From Mesorhabditis belari (taxonomy: Eukaryota > Nematoda > Chromadorea > Rhabditida > Rhabditidae): a stretch of DNA of 64,000 bases. Below are positions 1 through 12,100 of this stretch, one piece after another. The translations under genes were made by a program, and so were the position numbers. Below the pieces are notes generated by a model that was not told the origin of the DNA, searched no databases, and worked only from the letters and a program-made list of their open reading frames with translations. Every line of letters starts with the position of its first letter. Position 1 is the first letter of the stretch. The stretch lies in the NCBI GenBank assembly GCA_958450365.1, contig CAUEEP010000927.1, positions 1,107,001-1,171,000 on the forward strand, in the 5' to 3' direction.

Positions 1-3000
1 TCTCTCATTAAGCGTTGATAAAAGTCTGCAGAGGTTAAATGCTTCTCCAATAAATACCAATTTATAATCTGTTTCTTCTTTCGGTCTGATCTGATTTGAC
101 AAAATACTGATTAATAGAGAGTTTCGTTAGAAGTTTGTTAATAAAGTTTTTTTTTCGTTAGAAGTTTGTTAATAAAGAGAGGGTACTGATGGGGCAATGA
201 TTATTAGATATTTAGATATTTATTCCGAATATAGTATATCTAGTGTAGTATAGTACTAGTACCGAAGTATGGTATAGTACCGAATATAGTACATCTAGCG
301 TAGTATAGTACTAATAGTACCGAAATATAGTATAGTACCGAATATAGTACTAATCGAGAGCGAGAAATAGTACAATACAATAATACAATAAAATAGAATC
401 AATCGTTTGTTCAGTGTTTCAAAGCCAAAGAAAAGCAATACAAAGTGGGCTTCGTCTCCTTTTCTTTAGAAGAGCTCGTTGTTATTATGGATTGCTATAA
501 CACAAACAATCTTTAGAGGAAAGACAAGAGAATCAGACATATTCAAAATCAAAACATTAAATAAGATTTCACAGAAAAAAGCTACTTTTCTGCAGAAAAG
601 TAGCTCTTTTCTGCACAGTTTTGCTCTTTAAATGATTGATATCCTTAAAGTTCTGCATTTCAAGTATTCAGCTTTGTTTCTTAAAGATTAATTCCTTTAA
701 TTAAGCCTAATGACTTTAAAAATCTTCTATAGTGTAAAAAAGACTTTTAACTACAAACTATATCACTTTAAGCAATTAAGCTACATGCTTAGACCTTCAG
801 TTTATGATAGTCTAGACACAGTTATAGCCAGCTTCATTAAGCTATTGAACGATTTTTGAATTATCCTTTGATCTCCTTTGTTTCCTTTGATCCTCCTTGT
901 TTCCTTTGATCAAAAAGTTTTGCATATTACAAGATCTGCAAGAGATCCTCTTAGTTCAACCCCAATTCCCTTGAAACTTTCCTGCTAGACTCATCTCTCG
1001 AAAAGCTCGTTGTTATTATGGATTGCTCTTGAGAGAAGGACAACTTTCAGTAAAAGGCTGACATTGAAGAAAAGAAACAAAAAAAAACTGATCTGTTGGA
1101 GATCACAAAAAGACTCTCTTGATCCTTTCCCTCTTTTCCTCATTCAATGGGTTAAGGGGAACAGCAACAAATCGATTTCGCCTGGTAGTGGCCCCCAAAT
1201 CCATTTCATTTCGTCCTATTGATAGCCTAGGCTTTTCGAAGATTCGCGAATGATTTTTGATTTGATTATCCAGATTTGATTATCCAGAAGAAGCTTTTAA
1301 ATCTATTTAAATCAAAATTCCTTTTTAACAATATTCAAATCGCTTTAATGAATCGATTTTTAATAAGCCATTAATATTTTCTTTTTCTTAATCTTTTCCT
1401 GCTTTATTCACATCATTACAATAATTTCTTTAAACTTTATCAATCCTAAAACTTAAGCCATTTCTTTGTACTCTCTCTATTTACAAGCTTTAGCTTTCTA
1501 AGCTTCTCAGCAATACTTACCGCATTTGTGATCTGTTACAGCTTCGATATATAATTCAAATCTCATTCCATTCCTATCTCTTGATCTTTTTCAAAAACAA
1601 ACCAATTTCCCGCTTTTAGCTTAAACTTTCTTTTTGCGATGTATTCCATTTCGGGTGCATCCAATTGTCTTCCCTTATTAGGCTCACTTGTCCCCAAGGG
1701 AGGATGAGTGAAAAGAGAAAATGAAGTGAAGAAAGGAAAGGAAAAGAAGCTGGGAATTCAGGGAAGCTGAGGAGGCTCACGAGTAGGCGGTGATCAAATG
1801 AATTCCTTCATTTCTTTCCTTTACTATTCTACTATCTTGTTTTGCACCTTTTCTGTCGCATTCACTAATCTTGTTGATCTTGTTTTTCTCGGGTTGCTCC
1901 AGGGAACTAATAGTAAGACCTGGCTTCTGATCTTGTCTGGTCTGGCTTTGCAGGCTACAAGGTTGTTTCTGGCTTCTGGTCTTGTTTTCTGACCCTGGTC
2001 CTGGTCTGTCTTTGACGTAGCCTTGTAGGATTGGTTTCTGCCTGTGAATCTGCTGAAGTTAGAACTGAACCTGGCTCTGGCCCTGGCCCTAGGATCCATT
2101 TACATCATTCTTGATGATGGCTTGGTCCTTGAATCTTATTTTATCATCTCAATTTCTTCAATTCTATGCATTTATCAAGAAGTTCAGAGCTTGCTTTCAA
2201 ATTTACAATCAATTCCAGCTTTGACCGATCAATTCAACTCTTTTTTGATCTCTTCCTCAGCCAATTTTGAGAAACAATTTCTGAAACTATTCTCGTTTAC
2301 ACAATAACCATTTCTTTTTTTCATATTCTTTTCTTATACTCAAAATTCAATCAATCCTCCCCTCAATTCCTTTTCAAATGATAAACGTTACCAACTTGGA
2401 GACTTTTTCGTTTTCTTTTTTTAGTTCTTTGCCTTTCCTTGAAGCTCTCCTAAGTGCCTTAGGGGTTTGAAGCAGAAAAACGGGGAGGAACTTTGCAAAG
2501 GGAAAGAAATGAAAGGAAAAGGGATAAGGGAATGATGACAAGTCGCCACATATTCGAGTGGGATGACTGATGGACATCTGATTATTCAATAAGGGCTAGT
2601 ACTACTAATAAGACTACGAAGCAGTCTTTCTAGACTAGCTCTTTTATTTCACAATCTCTTGGAAACTCTTCGCTTTTCTTATTAGACAAATCTCTAGAGG
2701 GGTAGACACTTATCTCGACTTTGACCCTAATTTTCTCTATATTTTTATTGGTAAGTCTACAAAACAAATTCTATATTTCTTTAATCAAATTTCATGTAGA
2801 TTCTAATAAAAGTAACCGTGAGTTGATTCAACTTTTTACATCTTGAGTTATAGACCATTTAAGTGGATCGACCCTTTCATGTAGGCAGTCCAACTTTGAC
2901 CAAAATTTTCTCTATGTTTTTATATTAAAGTGTAGTGTTTGTTTTTTGTTTTTCGTTTTAGCGATGTTTTCTTATCCTTTAGATACAATTTATTCACTGG

Positions 3001-3377
3001 ACAGCTAAACTTTTATTCTTTTTTTTTGGTGAATCAAATCGAAGACCATCTTTGAAAGGAGTCTCACCTTGGTCGATCTCCAAACAGAGGCTCTCCATGC
3101 TGAACAATTGAGTAAGTTCTTTATCCGTTAAACTAAATGAATACTAAACTTTATTTCTTATTTGCTAATGTTTTTATTTCATCATTTTTCTTTCTGATAA
3201 GTTATTTTGAAGTGTTTTATCTATTGGGCTAAGGTATTTCGATCCAAAAGAAACAAACTTCATTCCAGTCCTTCATTATGAGTTCAATCTATAAAATATT
3301 GAAAATATTGCACATGAACGGTGGATTTAGATGGATAAATGCTTTGTATTAGAAGAAGAGAAATCGGTAACGAGCTA
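1..3377. other. No gene recognised; simple-repeat-rich flank
   Basis: No exon with family similarity was found on either strand. Positions about 200-365 carry a degenerate array of an 'ATAGTAC(C)GAATATAGTAC' type motif. ORFs at 1798-1992 and 2044-2307 have low-complexity, Leu/Ser-rich translations and no splice context, so I do not call them. The block around 1690-1800 is purine rich. This could be 5' regulatory DNA of dyc-1 or intergenic sequence. Confidence 0.5.
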
Positions 3378-3600
3378 AGCCTAACCCTAAGCCTAAGCCT
3401 GAGCCTAAGCCTAAGCCTAAGCCTGAGCCTGAGCCTGAGCTGAGCCTAAGCCAAAGCCAAAGCCAAGCCTAAGCCTAAGCCTGAGCCTGAGCCTGAGCTG
3501 AGCCTAAGCCTAAGCCAAAGCCAAGCCTAAGCCTAAGCCTAAGTCTGAGCTGAGCCTGAGCCTGAGCCTAAGCCTGAACCTGAGCTGAGCCTGAGTCTAA
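3378..3600 (-). repeat. Interstitial telomere-like array, (TTAGGC)n on minus strand
   Basis: The plus strand reads AAGCCTAAGCCTAAGCCT with frequent GAGCCT and AAGCCA variants for about 220 bases. TTAGGC is the nematode telomere repeat, so this is a degenerate interstitial telomeric array, C-rich strand on plus. It lies upstream of dyc-1. Confidence 0.9.
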
Positions 3601-4164
3601 AACCCAGACTCTCAATCAGTTTCCTTTTTTATCCAGTATGTAAACGATTTTACAATAATTTTTCTTTAGAATCTAAAGATTCTCGACTCGAAACAAATCT
3701 AATCATCATAATTTGCATAAAATCTTGTGAAACCAGCCTTACTTCTTTGAGATTTTCTAGAATTTCCTAGAGCACGCCCTCCTTTTATGTATACAAAGGC
3801 TGTGCAAGGGTAAAAGAAAAAGAGTGAGGGGAGGGGCCATCGCGTGCCCATCTTTGTCCATCTTTGTCCATCCCTTTTTCATCCCCTTCCAACAAGTTTC
3901 CTCTTTCGATTCTTTTCAAAAGCTCTAAACACGACATAAACTTTCCCTTCGTTTAAATTCAATGAAGCCTACATTCTCCTAATCGATTTTTTTTGTGCAA
4001 TGGTCCCATTAATTCGAGAGCTTTACCAGCAACTCGTTGACAAGACGTGAGTTTTTTGGTTTAACAAAAAGCTACTTGATTCTTGAATTATTTTGAGAAT
4101 GACTGGTTTAAATTTCAAGCAATGTTGATAAATTTTCCAAGAGAAACTGATAATTTTGCTGGAG

Positions 4165-4362
4165 AATGGTAGAGAAAAGCTTGTACCACTTGTACCATTA
4201 ATTAATGGTAGAGAAGAGCTTGTACCACTTGTACCATTATTTAATGGTAGAGAAGAGCTTGTACCACTTGTACCATTATTTAATGGTAGAGAAGAGCTTG
4301 TATCACTTGTACCACTTGTACTATTATTTAATTGGTAGAGAAAAGCTTGTAACACTTGTACC
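4165..4362. repeat. 39-bp tandem repeat, about 5 copies
   Basis: A unit of about 39 bases containing GGTAGAGAAGAGCTTGTACC followed by ACTTGTACCATTATTTAAT is repeated from about 4165; the fourth unit has an extra CACTTGTAC. Because 39 is a multiple of three it leaves open frames on both strands, which are not considered genes. Confidence 0.9.
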
Positions 4363-4558
4363 ATTATTTAAAGCCGTGAAGAAAAAGTCGAAATTCCTTG
4401 ATTTACATAAGAACTATTTTGATAAACATGCCATAAATTTTAATTTAGAAATTTGGATCTTGATGACAACCCATTTGAAATATAAAATTGAAAACAGTCG
4501 AGTAAGAGCCATTACGATTTTATTAATTGAGTTGGATCTAGGGAAGATCAAAAACTTT

Positions 4559-4630
4559 TGCGCCGCCGAGATTCGAACCCGCGGCCTTTCGCTTACCGAG
4601 TAACTGTGCTAGTCATTACACCACAAAGCA
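4559..4630 (-). tRNA. tRNA-like sequence, probable pseudogene
   Basis: The minus strand has an A-box-like segment TGGTGTAATGACTAG and a B-box GGTTCGAATC, with D stem GTGT/GCAC and an 8-base D loop. The acceptor stem has at least one mismatch and wobbles, and the anticodon arm does not fold into 5 pairs with a 7-base loop, so no anticodon is assigned. Likely a decayed tRNA or tRNA-derived SINE head. Confidence 0.5.
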
Positions 4631-4905
4631 CTCGATCGCTACAGAGGCAGTTAACTACTGTTTATTTACTGATTCAAATTTCTATAATTTCTAGTATTAT
4701 CTAAAGCTTTAGTGGCTTAAATGATAAAAACGAAATCCTAGAATAGCTTGGTTTACATTTCAGTTGAACCAGTTACCAGTTAGCAGTTGAAACAATCAGC
4801 TTTAAACCATTAAAATCAATCAATCTGAAGAATATCTTCTAATTCTTACAAGGGATTTGAAACAAAATAGCACAAGAACCTTTCTTATCTTTTTTATAAA
4901 TGGCT

Positions 4906-4944
4906 GACTGGCTAACAGCCCTGATCAAGGGCTGTTAGCCAGTC
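4906..4944. repeat. 39-nt perfect hairpin palindrome
   Basis: GACTGGCTAACAGCCCT, centre GATCA, then the exact reverse complement AGGGCTGTTAGCCAGTC. It is followed by a B-box-like GGATTCAATCCC at about 4964. It may be part of a tRNA-derived element or a cruciform-prone relic. Confidence 0.9.
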
Positions 4945-5429
4945 TTAGTTTGGAGATCAAGGATTCAATCCCGCTAGACTATTGACTACCATATATATTT
5001 GGGTTTTTCTTCCCTAAATCTAGAGCTTAGTTGTGCTTGGTTGTTTGTCCCTTATTATTCGTGTATTTTTAAAAGCTTTGACACTTTACTAACTCACCAG
5101 TGCAACATTAATGCCATCAAAGCTTTTTCATAAAAGGCTGTGTTTCCTTTTTGAGGTCTTTTAACTGAAATCCGATCTCGTTTCTTTTTTCTTTTCTTCT
5201 TGTTGTGTTCTTTTATTTTCGTTGATTCTAGAGGAAAATCCAGAAAAGGGAATGGGCACTCTCTTCTGATTAGATGCCAACAATGAAAGAATCAAAGACA
5301 AAAGAGAAAAAAAAGCACAAGTTTTTCAGCTTAATGGCTTTTTAGGATCTCAGAAAACCAGGAAACTGTTAAAAAAGCTGAGTGGTTAAAATAATCAGAG
5401 TTTTACAGAACTAGCTGAAGGCTTAGGTT

Positions 5430-5527
5430 ATTAGGCTTAGGCTTAGGCTTAGGCTTAGGCTTAGGCTAGGCAAGGCTTAGGCTTAGGCTTAGGCTAGGCA
5501 AGGCTTAGGCTTAGGCTTAGGCTAGGC
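5430..5527 (+). repeat. Interstitial telomere-like array, (TTAGGC)n on plus strand
   Basis: TTAGGC units in uninterrupted and interrupted runs, with a higher-order unit TTAGGCTAGGCAAGGC recurring. The orientation is opposite to the 3.4-kb array. Confidence 0.9.
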
Positions 5528-5649
5528 AAATTAAGCTTGAACACAATGACTCAATAAAGATTAAATTTAGCTTTAGAAATATTAAAACTATACAAAAATA
5601 ACTATTAGTTAGCTGTAAATTGTTATTTTATTCAAAATTTATGGAAATT

Positions 5650-5960
5650 TATTTATTTATCTGACGGGTACCGTAAATCTTTGGTTAATCTCTGGTTTGA
5701 ATCCAGCAGATGAGCCAGGGATATCTTCCCCGAACCGAATGCTGTAGGTAACCGCACCCATATGGTGAACTGGTTCTCAAGACCATTCTCCCTAGGCCCC
5801 TTCCCGTCGGGATTGGGATAACCAGGGATTCAAATGGGTAGACTTGTCTAAAGCTCAAGCTCATACAAAGCAGGTAGACTTGTCCAAAGCTCAAGCTCAT
5901 ACAAAGCAGGTAGACTTGTCTAAAGCTCAAGCTCATACAAAGCGGTTAGCCTTCTCCTAC
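5650..5960. repeat. Dispersed repeat plus 40-bp tandem units
   Basis: From about 5826 a unit of about 40 bases containing GGTAGACTTGTCTAAAGCTC is repeated three times; the same sequence with the preceding AACCAGGGATCCAAATGGG recurs once at about 8973-9020. The upstream part (5690-5830) is GC richer than its surroundings and holds a B-box-like GGTTTGAATCC, so this may be a SINE-like element. Confidence 0.6.
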
Positions 5961-6075
5961 ATCGTCTCCTACATTGTCCCATCCTCCAAACGATAGAGTA
6001 TTCCCTAGATCTTAAGGTGTAAATTGTTATTATGTGTGCGGAAAATAAATCACCGGTAACCCTGGTATCAATTAT

Positions 6076-6106
6076 TTATTTCAGGAGATCGAGCGAGGGG
6101 CGCGCA
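6076..6106 (+). promoter_or_regulatory. Candidate spliced-leader acceptor and 5' UTR of dyc-1
   Basis: TTATTTATTTCAG ends at 6084, 22 bases before the dyc-1 start codon at 6107. A strong 3' splice site this close to an ATG, with no upstream coding exon, is the usual picture for SL trans-splicing in nematodes; a cis-spliced 5' UTR exon farther upstream is the alternative. Confidence 0.55.
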
Positions 6107-9100
6107 ATGGGGCGTCGCGGCGGTGGAAAGGTTTGAGAAAACTTGAAGTTTATGAAATATTTCTAATGACTTCGATATTCTAATATTATTTAGTTTATTC
6201 TTTAAAACGATTCTTTCTTAGGGTGCATACGATATCATAAACGAGGACCTTTTCGACTGTCGAGTGCCCGTTCACAACGAGGTCGCCTATCAACACGGAA
6301 TCCATTTTGAGGCAAAGGTTCGAAATTTTTCATAGTTTTTAGAAAATCTAATTGTAAAACGAAAGATGAATATATTAATTGTTTCTTTAAAATAACAAGT
6401 TCCTAGTAAAGCTTTAGTAATTCTTATGGCTTTCTTTTTGGACTTCTTTTACCCAAAATTGAAAACTCACACTTTTTGGCATACTTTTGTCTATTAATTC
6501 TTAATTTAAAAGCTTTATGCAATATAAAATACATCTAGTAATTCAATTTCTCAAAATTCTATCGATTAAAAACCCATTTTGTGTCGAAAAATGATGCCTT
6601 TTAACTCTAAAGTGCAAAGTCGATCTTATTTAAACCACTCTCGATCTTCTTTAAACCTCAACCATTCCATCAATCATTCAGTAACTAGACTTCTGGCTTA
6701 CAGTTTCTTCAACTTCTCAAACATCACTCTCTTTACGTTATTTTAACTTTATTCACCCATTTTTTCTTGTTCTTTTTCTTTGAATAGAAGGCTATCGGTC
6801 TTCCCTGTCGACGGGGTGATTCCCATGGGATTTTTGAAAGATTTGAAATGTTTGAAAGACTTTCTTTCCCTTATTCTTCTCCCATACATCCCCCTTCACT
6901 CAACTCATCTCCAAACAACTAAAATTCCCTAGGGAAAACACAAAAAATAACCCCCTCTCATATTTTGATCGATCCCTTTGATGGTTGAAATGTTAACGAA
7001 AGAGAACTTAATGATAGTGAGGATTTTCATTCAGATTCCCTAGAGATACACTACTGGACAATGAAATATCATATTTGAAAAGCGATCGTCACTTTCGCGC
7101 GTCTGTAACTCCCTTGTCTTTACCGTATTTTTAATTATTAATATTACCATTGTGTAGCCCTTGAAAAGAGCTTTCAGAAAATGTATAACACTAATAGTTT
7201 AAACTCAAAGACAAGGGAGTTACAGACGCGCGAAAGTGACGATCGTTTTTCAAATATAATATTTCATTTTCCAGTACTGTATGTCTGGTGAATTCCAATC
7301 GATCTCGTTTTCCTTAGATTTTTGCTTTCAGGACTTACTTTTCAGCTGTACTTTGTGTTTTCTAGTGCTTAAACGGAGTTACAGACGCGCGAAAGTGACG
7401 ATCGTTTTTGCAAATATCATATTTCATTTTCCAGTAGTGTACATTTAGAACATTTAGATTTATTTATTTAAACTTTGAAAACATTTAGAGATATATTTCT
7501 TTGTCATCCAATAATCAAACTTTGTTCCAGGACAGGGATCTTGTTCTTTTTTTTCTTTCCTTAAATATTTTTATATACTCGTTTCCGTTTCATCAATCCT
7601 TTACCGCTCACATCCATGAATGAAGCACTTGTAGAGCTCTTGTGAAAGCAATAATGGAAACAAGATGTCAAAATGAAAGGTGTCAATTTGATGACAATAA
7701 AGGTTTTAAGAATTAAGAATATTCCTTTCAAAGCAAACTCCAAGCATACCAGTGCTCTCAAATACTAGACACTACTTTAGATCAGATCCCTCAAGGGATC
7801 CCTCAATCAGATCAGATCTGTCAATTCCCTCAAGGTTTAACTCCAGATCTAGGCCCAAGTATACAAGACTAACTATAAATCCCTTTGCATTGATTCTCAT
7901 TCCTTTACTCATTCCATCCATTCCATTTTAAGTATGTGTGTACTAATCTCCAATCAAGAACGGGAACAAGTTGAAGTGAGAAAGAGGAGATCTGCAAATG
8001 AGGCCATTTCTGGGATTCTGAGATAGAAAAGGAGAGTAGAAAGAAGTAGGAAGAAGTAGAAAGAAGTAGAAAGAAGTAGAAAGAAGTAGAAAGAAGTAGG
8101 AAGAAGAGTTCAAAGCCTAAAGTAAAAGAAATGTTTCTCGAAAAGAGATGGATGAGTTCCAATCCATTTCGAAAAAGGAGAAAAGAAGAGATCCAATTGA
8201 AATGTTTGCAAGGGATGAGACAACTTTACTTCTCTTTGTGTTAATGATGCGATGGAACAATTGGTTGAGAGAATTCGAGGAAATGCGGGAAAGAATGGGA
8301 AAAGAATGGGCATTTCATGAAGAAAAAGAGACAGAAATTGTAATTTTAGATGATCAAAAGAAAGGCAACTGTCAAAAACCCAACTTTCCAACCCAACAAT
8401 ATTCCTGATTCAAGGTTGTAGATAAACTTGCCTAATTCTTTCACAGAATCTGGTTAAAACTCTAAAAAATATATTCAAAAAGAAGAAACAAATAAAGAAA
8501 ACATATCAGTAAGGCTTTAGAAAGAAGTTAGAGTTGAACTTGTCGAAGCTATGAAGCTAAATAGAGTTGAACTTGTTGAAGCTAAGGCCATAATCCCCAA
8601 AAAATGATTTCAAAGCTTGTATTTAGCTTTAATTGTTATCATGCTATGTTATCTATTTAAAAATATCATTTAATTATCTATTCTTTGATCTTTAAAGTTA
8701 ATGAAGTTAAGACAAGATAAATTAAAGTCGAGAAGAGGGATCTCCTCTATGGATTCCCTCTTTCCCCCGTCATCCACTAATTACTCAATCTATCTCTTTC
8801 CCATTCATTCAACAATTGACTACGCAATGAAAACAATTCTTTGTTTTGCTAGACAATTAAAAAAAAAGAATGTTAATGATCTTTAGTGAAAAAAAAAGAT
8901 TTCACCAAAGAGCACAGTCAATAAGAAGGTGCTAATTGTGTAATGGAAAATCACTCCATCCATCCACACGGGAACCAGGGATCCAAATGGGTAGACTTGT
9001 CTAAGGCTCAAGCTCATCACATTTGTGCCTTAATTGTGTAATGGAAAATATGCAAATTTTTTCAAATAAATGAAACTCTGTCTTAATTTTTCAAATCTCT

Positions 9101-12100
9101 GCATATTTTTAGTATGTTGGAAGCATGGAGATTCCTCGACCCGGCACACGAATCGAGATCGTCGCGGCGATGCGGCGAGTTCGAGTCAGTTTTCGAGAAC
9201 ATTTCTCAACTCTATCATCTATTTCTTTAACTAAAATTTGACTAAATTCTAAATCTGAACTTCTTTTTCAATTCCTTTTCCATTTTCAGTACGAATTCAA
9301 AGCTCGGGGCATCAAGAAACGTCCGGTTGACATCACCGTGTCTGTGGATGGGGTTAAAGTGGTGCTACAAAGGAAAAAGGTTTGTTGGGCTAGGATTTAG
9401 AAATAGAAATCTATCTAGTTATGATCATTTTAAAAGATTAAACTATTAAAAAGCTTGGCGATAGGGTAAGGTAAATAAAACATCGCTCTTTAAAGAATCA
9501 GAGTCAGTTTCAGAGTCAGAACTTGCACTTGGCCACTTCTTAGCCACTTCTGCATAAAAATATTTACTTATTTTTGATTTTAAAAGTGTAAAAGGTTTAA
9601 TAAAGATAAAAGACTATTAGCCAAATCATTTTTTGACTAAATCAAGCTTTGCTCAAGAGTTGCAGGCTTGGACTTAGGCTTAGGCTTAGGCTTAGGCTTA
9701 GGCTTAGGCTTTTAGGCTTGGACTTAGTGCGAGGCGCTAGCCGCTAGCCTTCGCACTAAGTCGCACTAAGTCTATTTGGGTTTGGGATAAACCCCCATTT
9801 TCTGGATCTCAGCCAGTTCTCGGAGCTAAGGGACACCCGCTTGGCTTAGGCTCAGGCTCAGGCTCAGGCTTAGGCTCAAGTCTAGGCTTCAAATTTCAAC
9901 AGAGATCACTATTGTATCGTCTACTCTTTAAGGCCTTAACAAAATTCATTCTTTACAAGTGATTCTCAAGTGTTTTCCTGTAAATCGGATGAAAGAAGGA
10001 CTTCTTTGGCTCCGCGCTTCCGAATATTTGATTAGATACACGAGAATCAGCCCTGTTGGAGGGAAGACCCATCCATCCACACGGGAAATCACATTTGCGC
10101 CTTTCAGAGAAAACTTGGGAGAAAACGGGCAAGAGTGTGAAGGGATCAGAAAGGGAACATCGCATCTTTTCTTATATTTGGAGAAGCTCTCAACACAAGA
10201 TTAACTTCAGAGTACCACGGGGCTCAAGCAGAAACTTCTAAAGTTTTGAGGGTTCAAAAAGTTTCAGTAAACAGCAAGTGTAAGAACCATTGGAGGGAAA
10301 AGTATTTAGTGGATCGATTTTTGAATTCAAAGATTCAAATCAAGATATCCATAACTTATGACTTTGATAAGCTCAAGCAAAAACTTTAAAAGTTTTTTAA
10401 ACTCTCAACTTTAACCATCTGTAATCTGTAATCTGTAATTTGTAAACCTCTGTAAACCAGCTTAAAAAGTAAGGCAAATCCAGAGCACCAATACATAAGA
10501 CCGAAACAGAACTTTAAAACTTCATAAACTGTCAACTTTATCCATCCGTAATCTGTAATCTGTATCTGTAAACCTCTGTAAACCAGCTCAAAAAAGTAAG
10601 GCAAATCCAGAGCACCAATACAGAAGACAGAAACTTTAAAACTATATAAACTGTCAACTTTAACCATCTGTAATCTGTAATCTGTATCTGTAAACCTCTG
10701 TAAACCAGTTCAAAAGCAGGCAAGTCCAGAGCAAAATACGAAGACAGAAACTTTAAAACTCATAAACCCTTAACCATCTGTAATCTGTAATCTGTATCTG
10801 TAAACCTCTGTAAACCAGTTCAAAAAGCAAGGCAAGTCCAGAGCATAAATACAGAAGACAGAAACTTTAAAACTTCATAAACAATCAACTTTAACCATCT
10901 GTAATCTGTAATCTGTATCTGTAAACCTCTGTAAACCAGTTCAAAAAGCAAGGCAAGTCCAGAGCATAAATACAAAAGATAGAAACTTTAAAACTACATA
11001 AACAGTCAACTTTAGAAGAACAAAGACTCATGGGATGAGTCAAAGTTGCTCATCATGTTTCACCCTGTTTATCGGTGAGAATATTTTATCATCTGTAATT
11101 TTAGCTTTCAAATTTCAGGATATTTTTCGTCTCCCACGATTCCCAGGATCTCCAAATCTTCTCTTATATCGCAAGAGACGGAGCGTCGAATACGTTCAAG
11201 TGCAATGTGTTTAAATGTTCAAAAAAGGTGAGAGATGAAAAGTTGTGGTAACTTTAGAACTTAAGAATTAGCTAAATTAAGAAATCTATTGTTTTATAAC
11301 AAATATAGTTGCTGTTAGTTAGCAAAGAAATGTAGATTCAATTTTTGAAGCCATTTTTGAAGCCTCCTTAACTTTTTGTTCCCGTCTAAGCACTGGAAAA
11401 TTGTGTGAAGCCGCAGAAAGGATAAGAAAGATTGAGAATCTGAATGGAGACAGCTAGCTGAAGACAATAGCTAATAGAGCTAAAGGTGCCATTGTGATGG
11501 GAAAAGGGAAAAGCTAAAGGTTTTGAGAATTAAGAATATTCCTTTCAAAGCAAACTCCAAGCATACCAGTGCTCTCAAATACTAGACACTGCTTTAGATC
11601 TGATCTGCCAATTCCAATGCCAATCCCTCAAGGTTTAACTCCAGATCTAGGCCCAAGTATACAAGACTAACTATAAATCCCTTTGTATTGATTCTCATTC
11701 CTTTTACTCATTCCATCCATTCAATTCTAAGTATGTGTGTACTAAGCAAACAAATATAGATTAAATTTTTAAAGCCATTTTTTGAAGCCTCCTTAACTTT
11801 TTGATCCCGTCTAAGCACTGGAAAATTGTGTGAAGCCGCAGAAAGGATAAGAAAGATTGAGAATCTGATAGGTGGCCAGGTGCCATTGTTAGGAGAAAAG
11901 GGAAAAGCTCTCATCCAACAAGAAAAAAGGGATAGTTGGTGTGACTTTCAGTGAGTCCCATCCACCATTCTCTCACTCAATTCAAAAGAAATCGAAAAAG
12001 AAAGAGTCTTTTGTTTTAAACGTTGCAAGATAGAGATTTTTGAGAGAGAAAAACTTGGTGCAAAGTGGAGAGATTTAGAGGAATTTAGAGAGATCTAGGT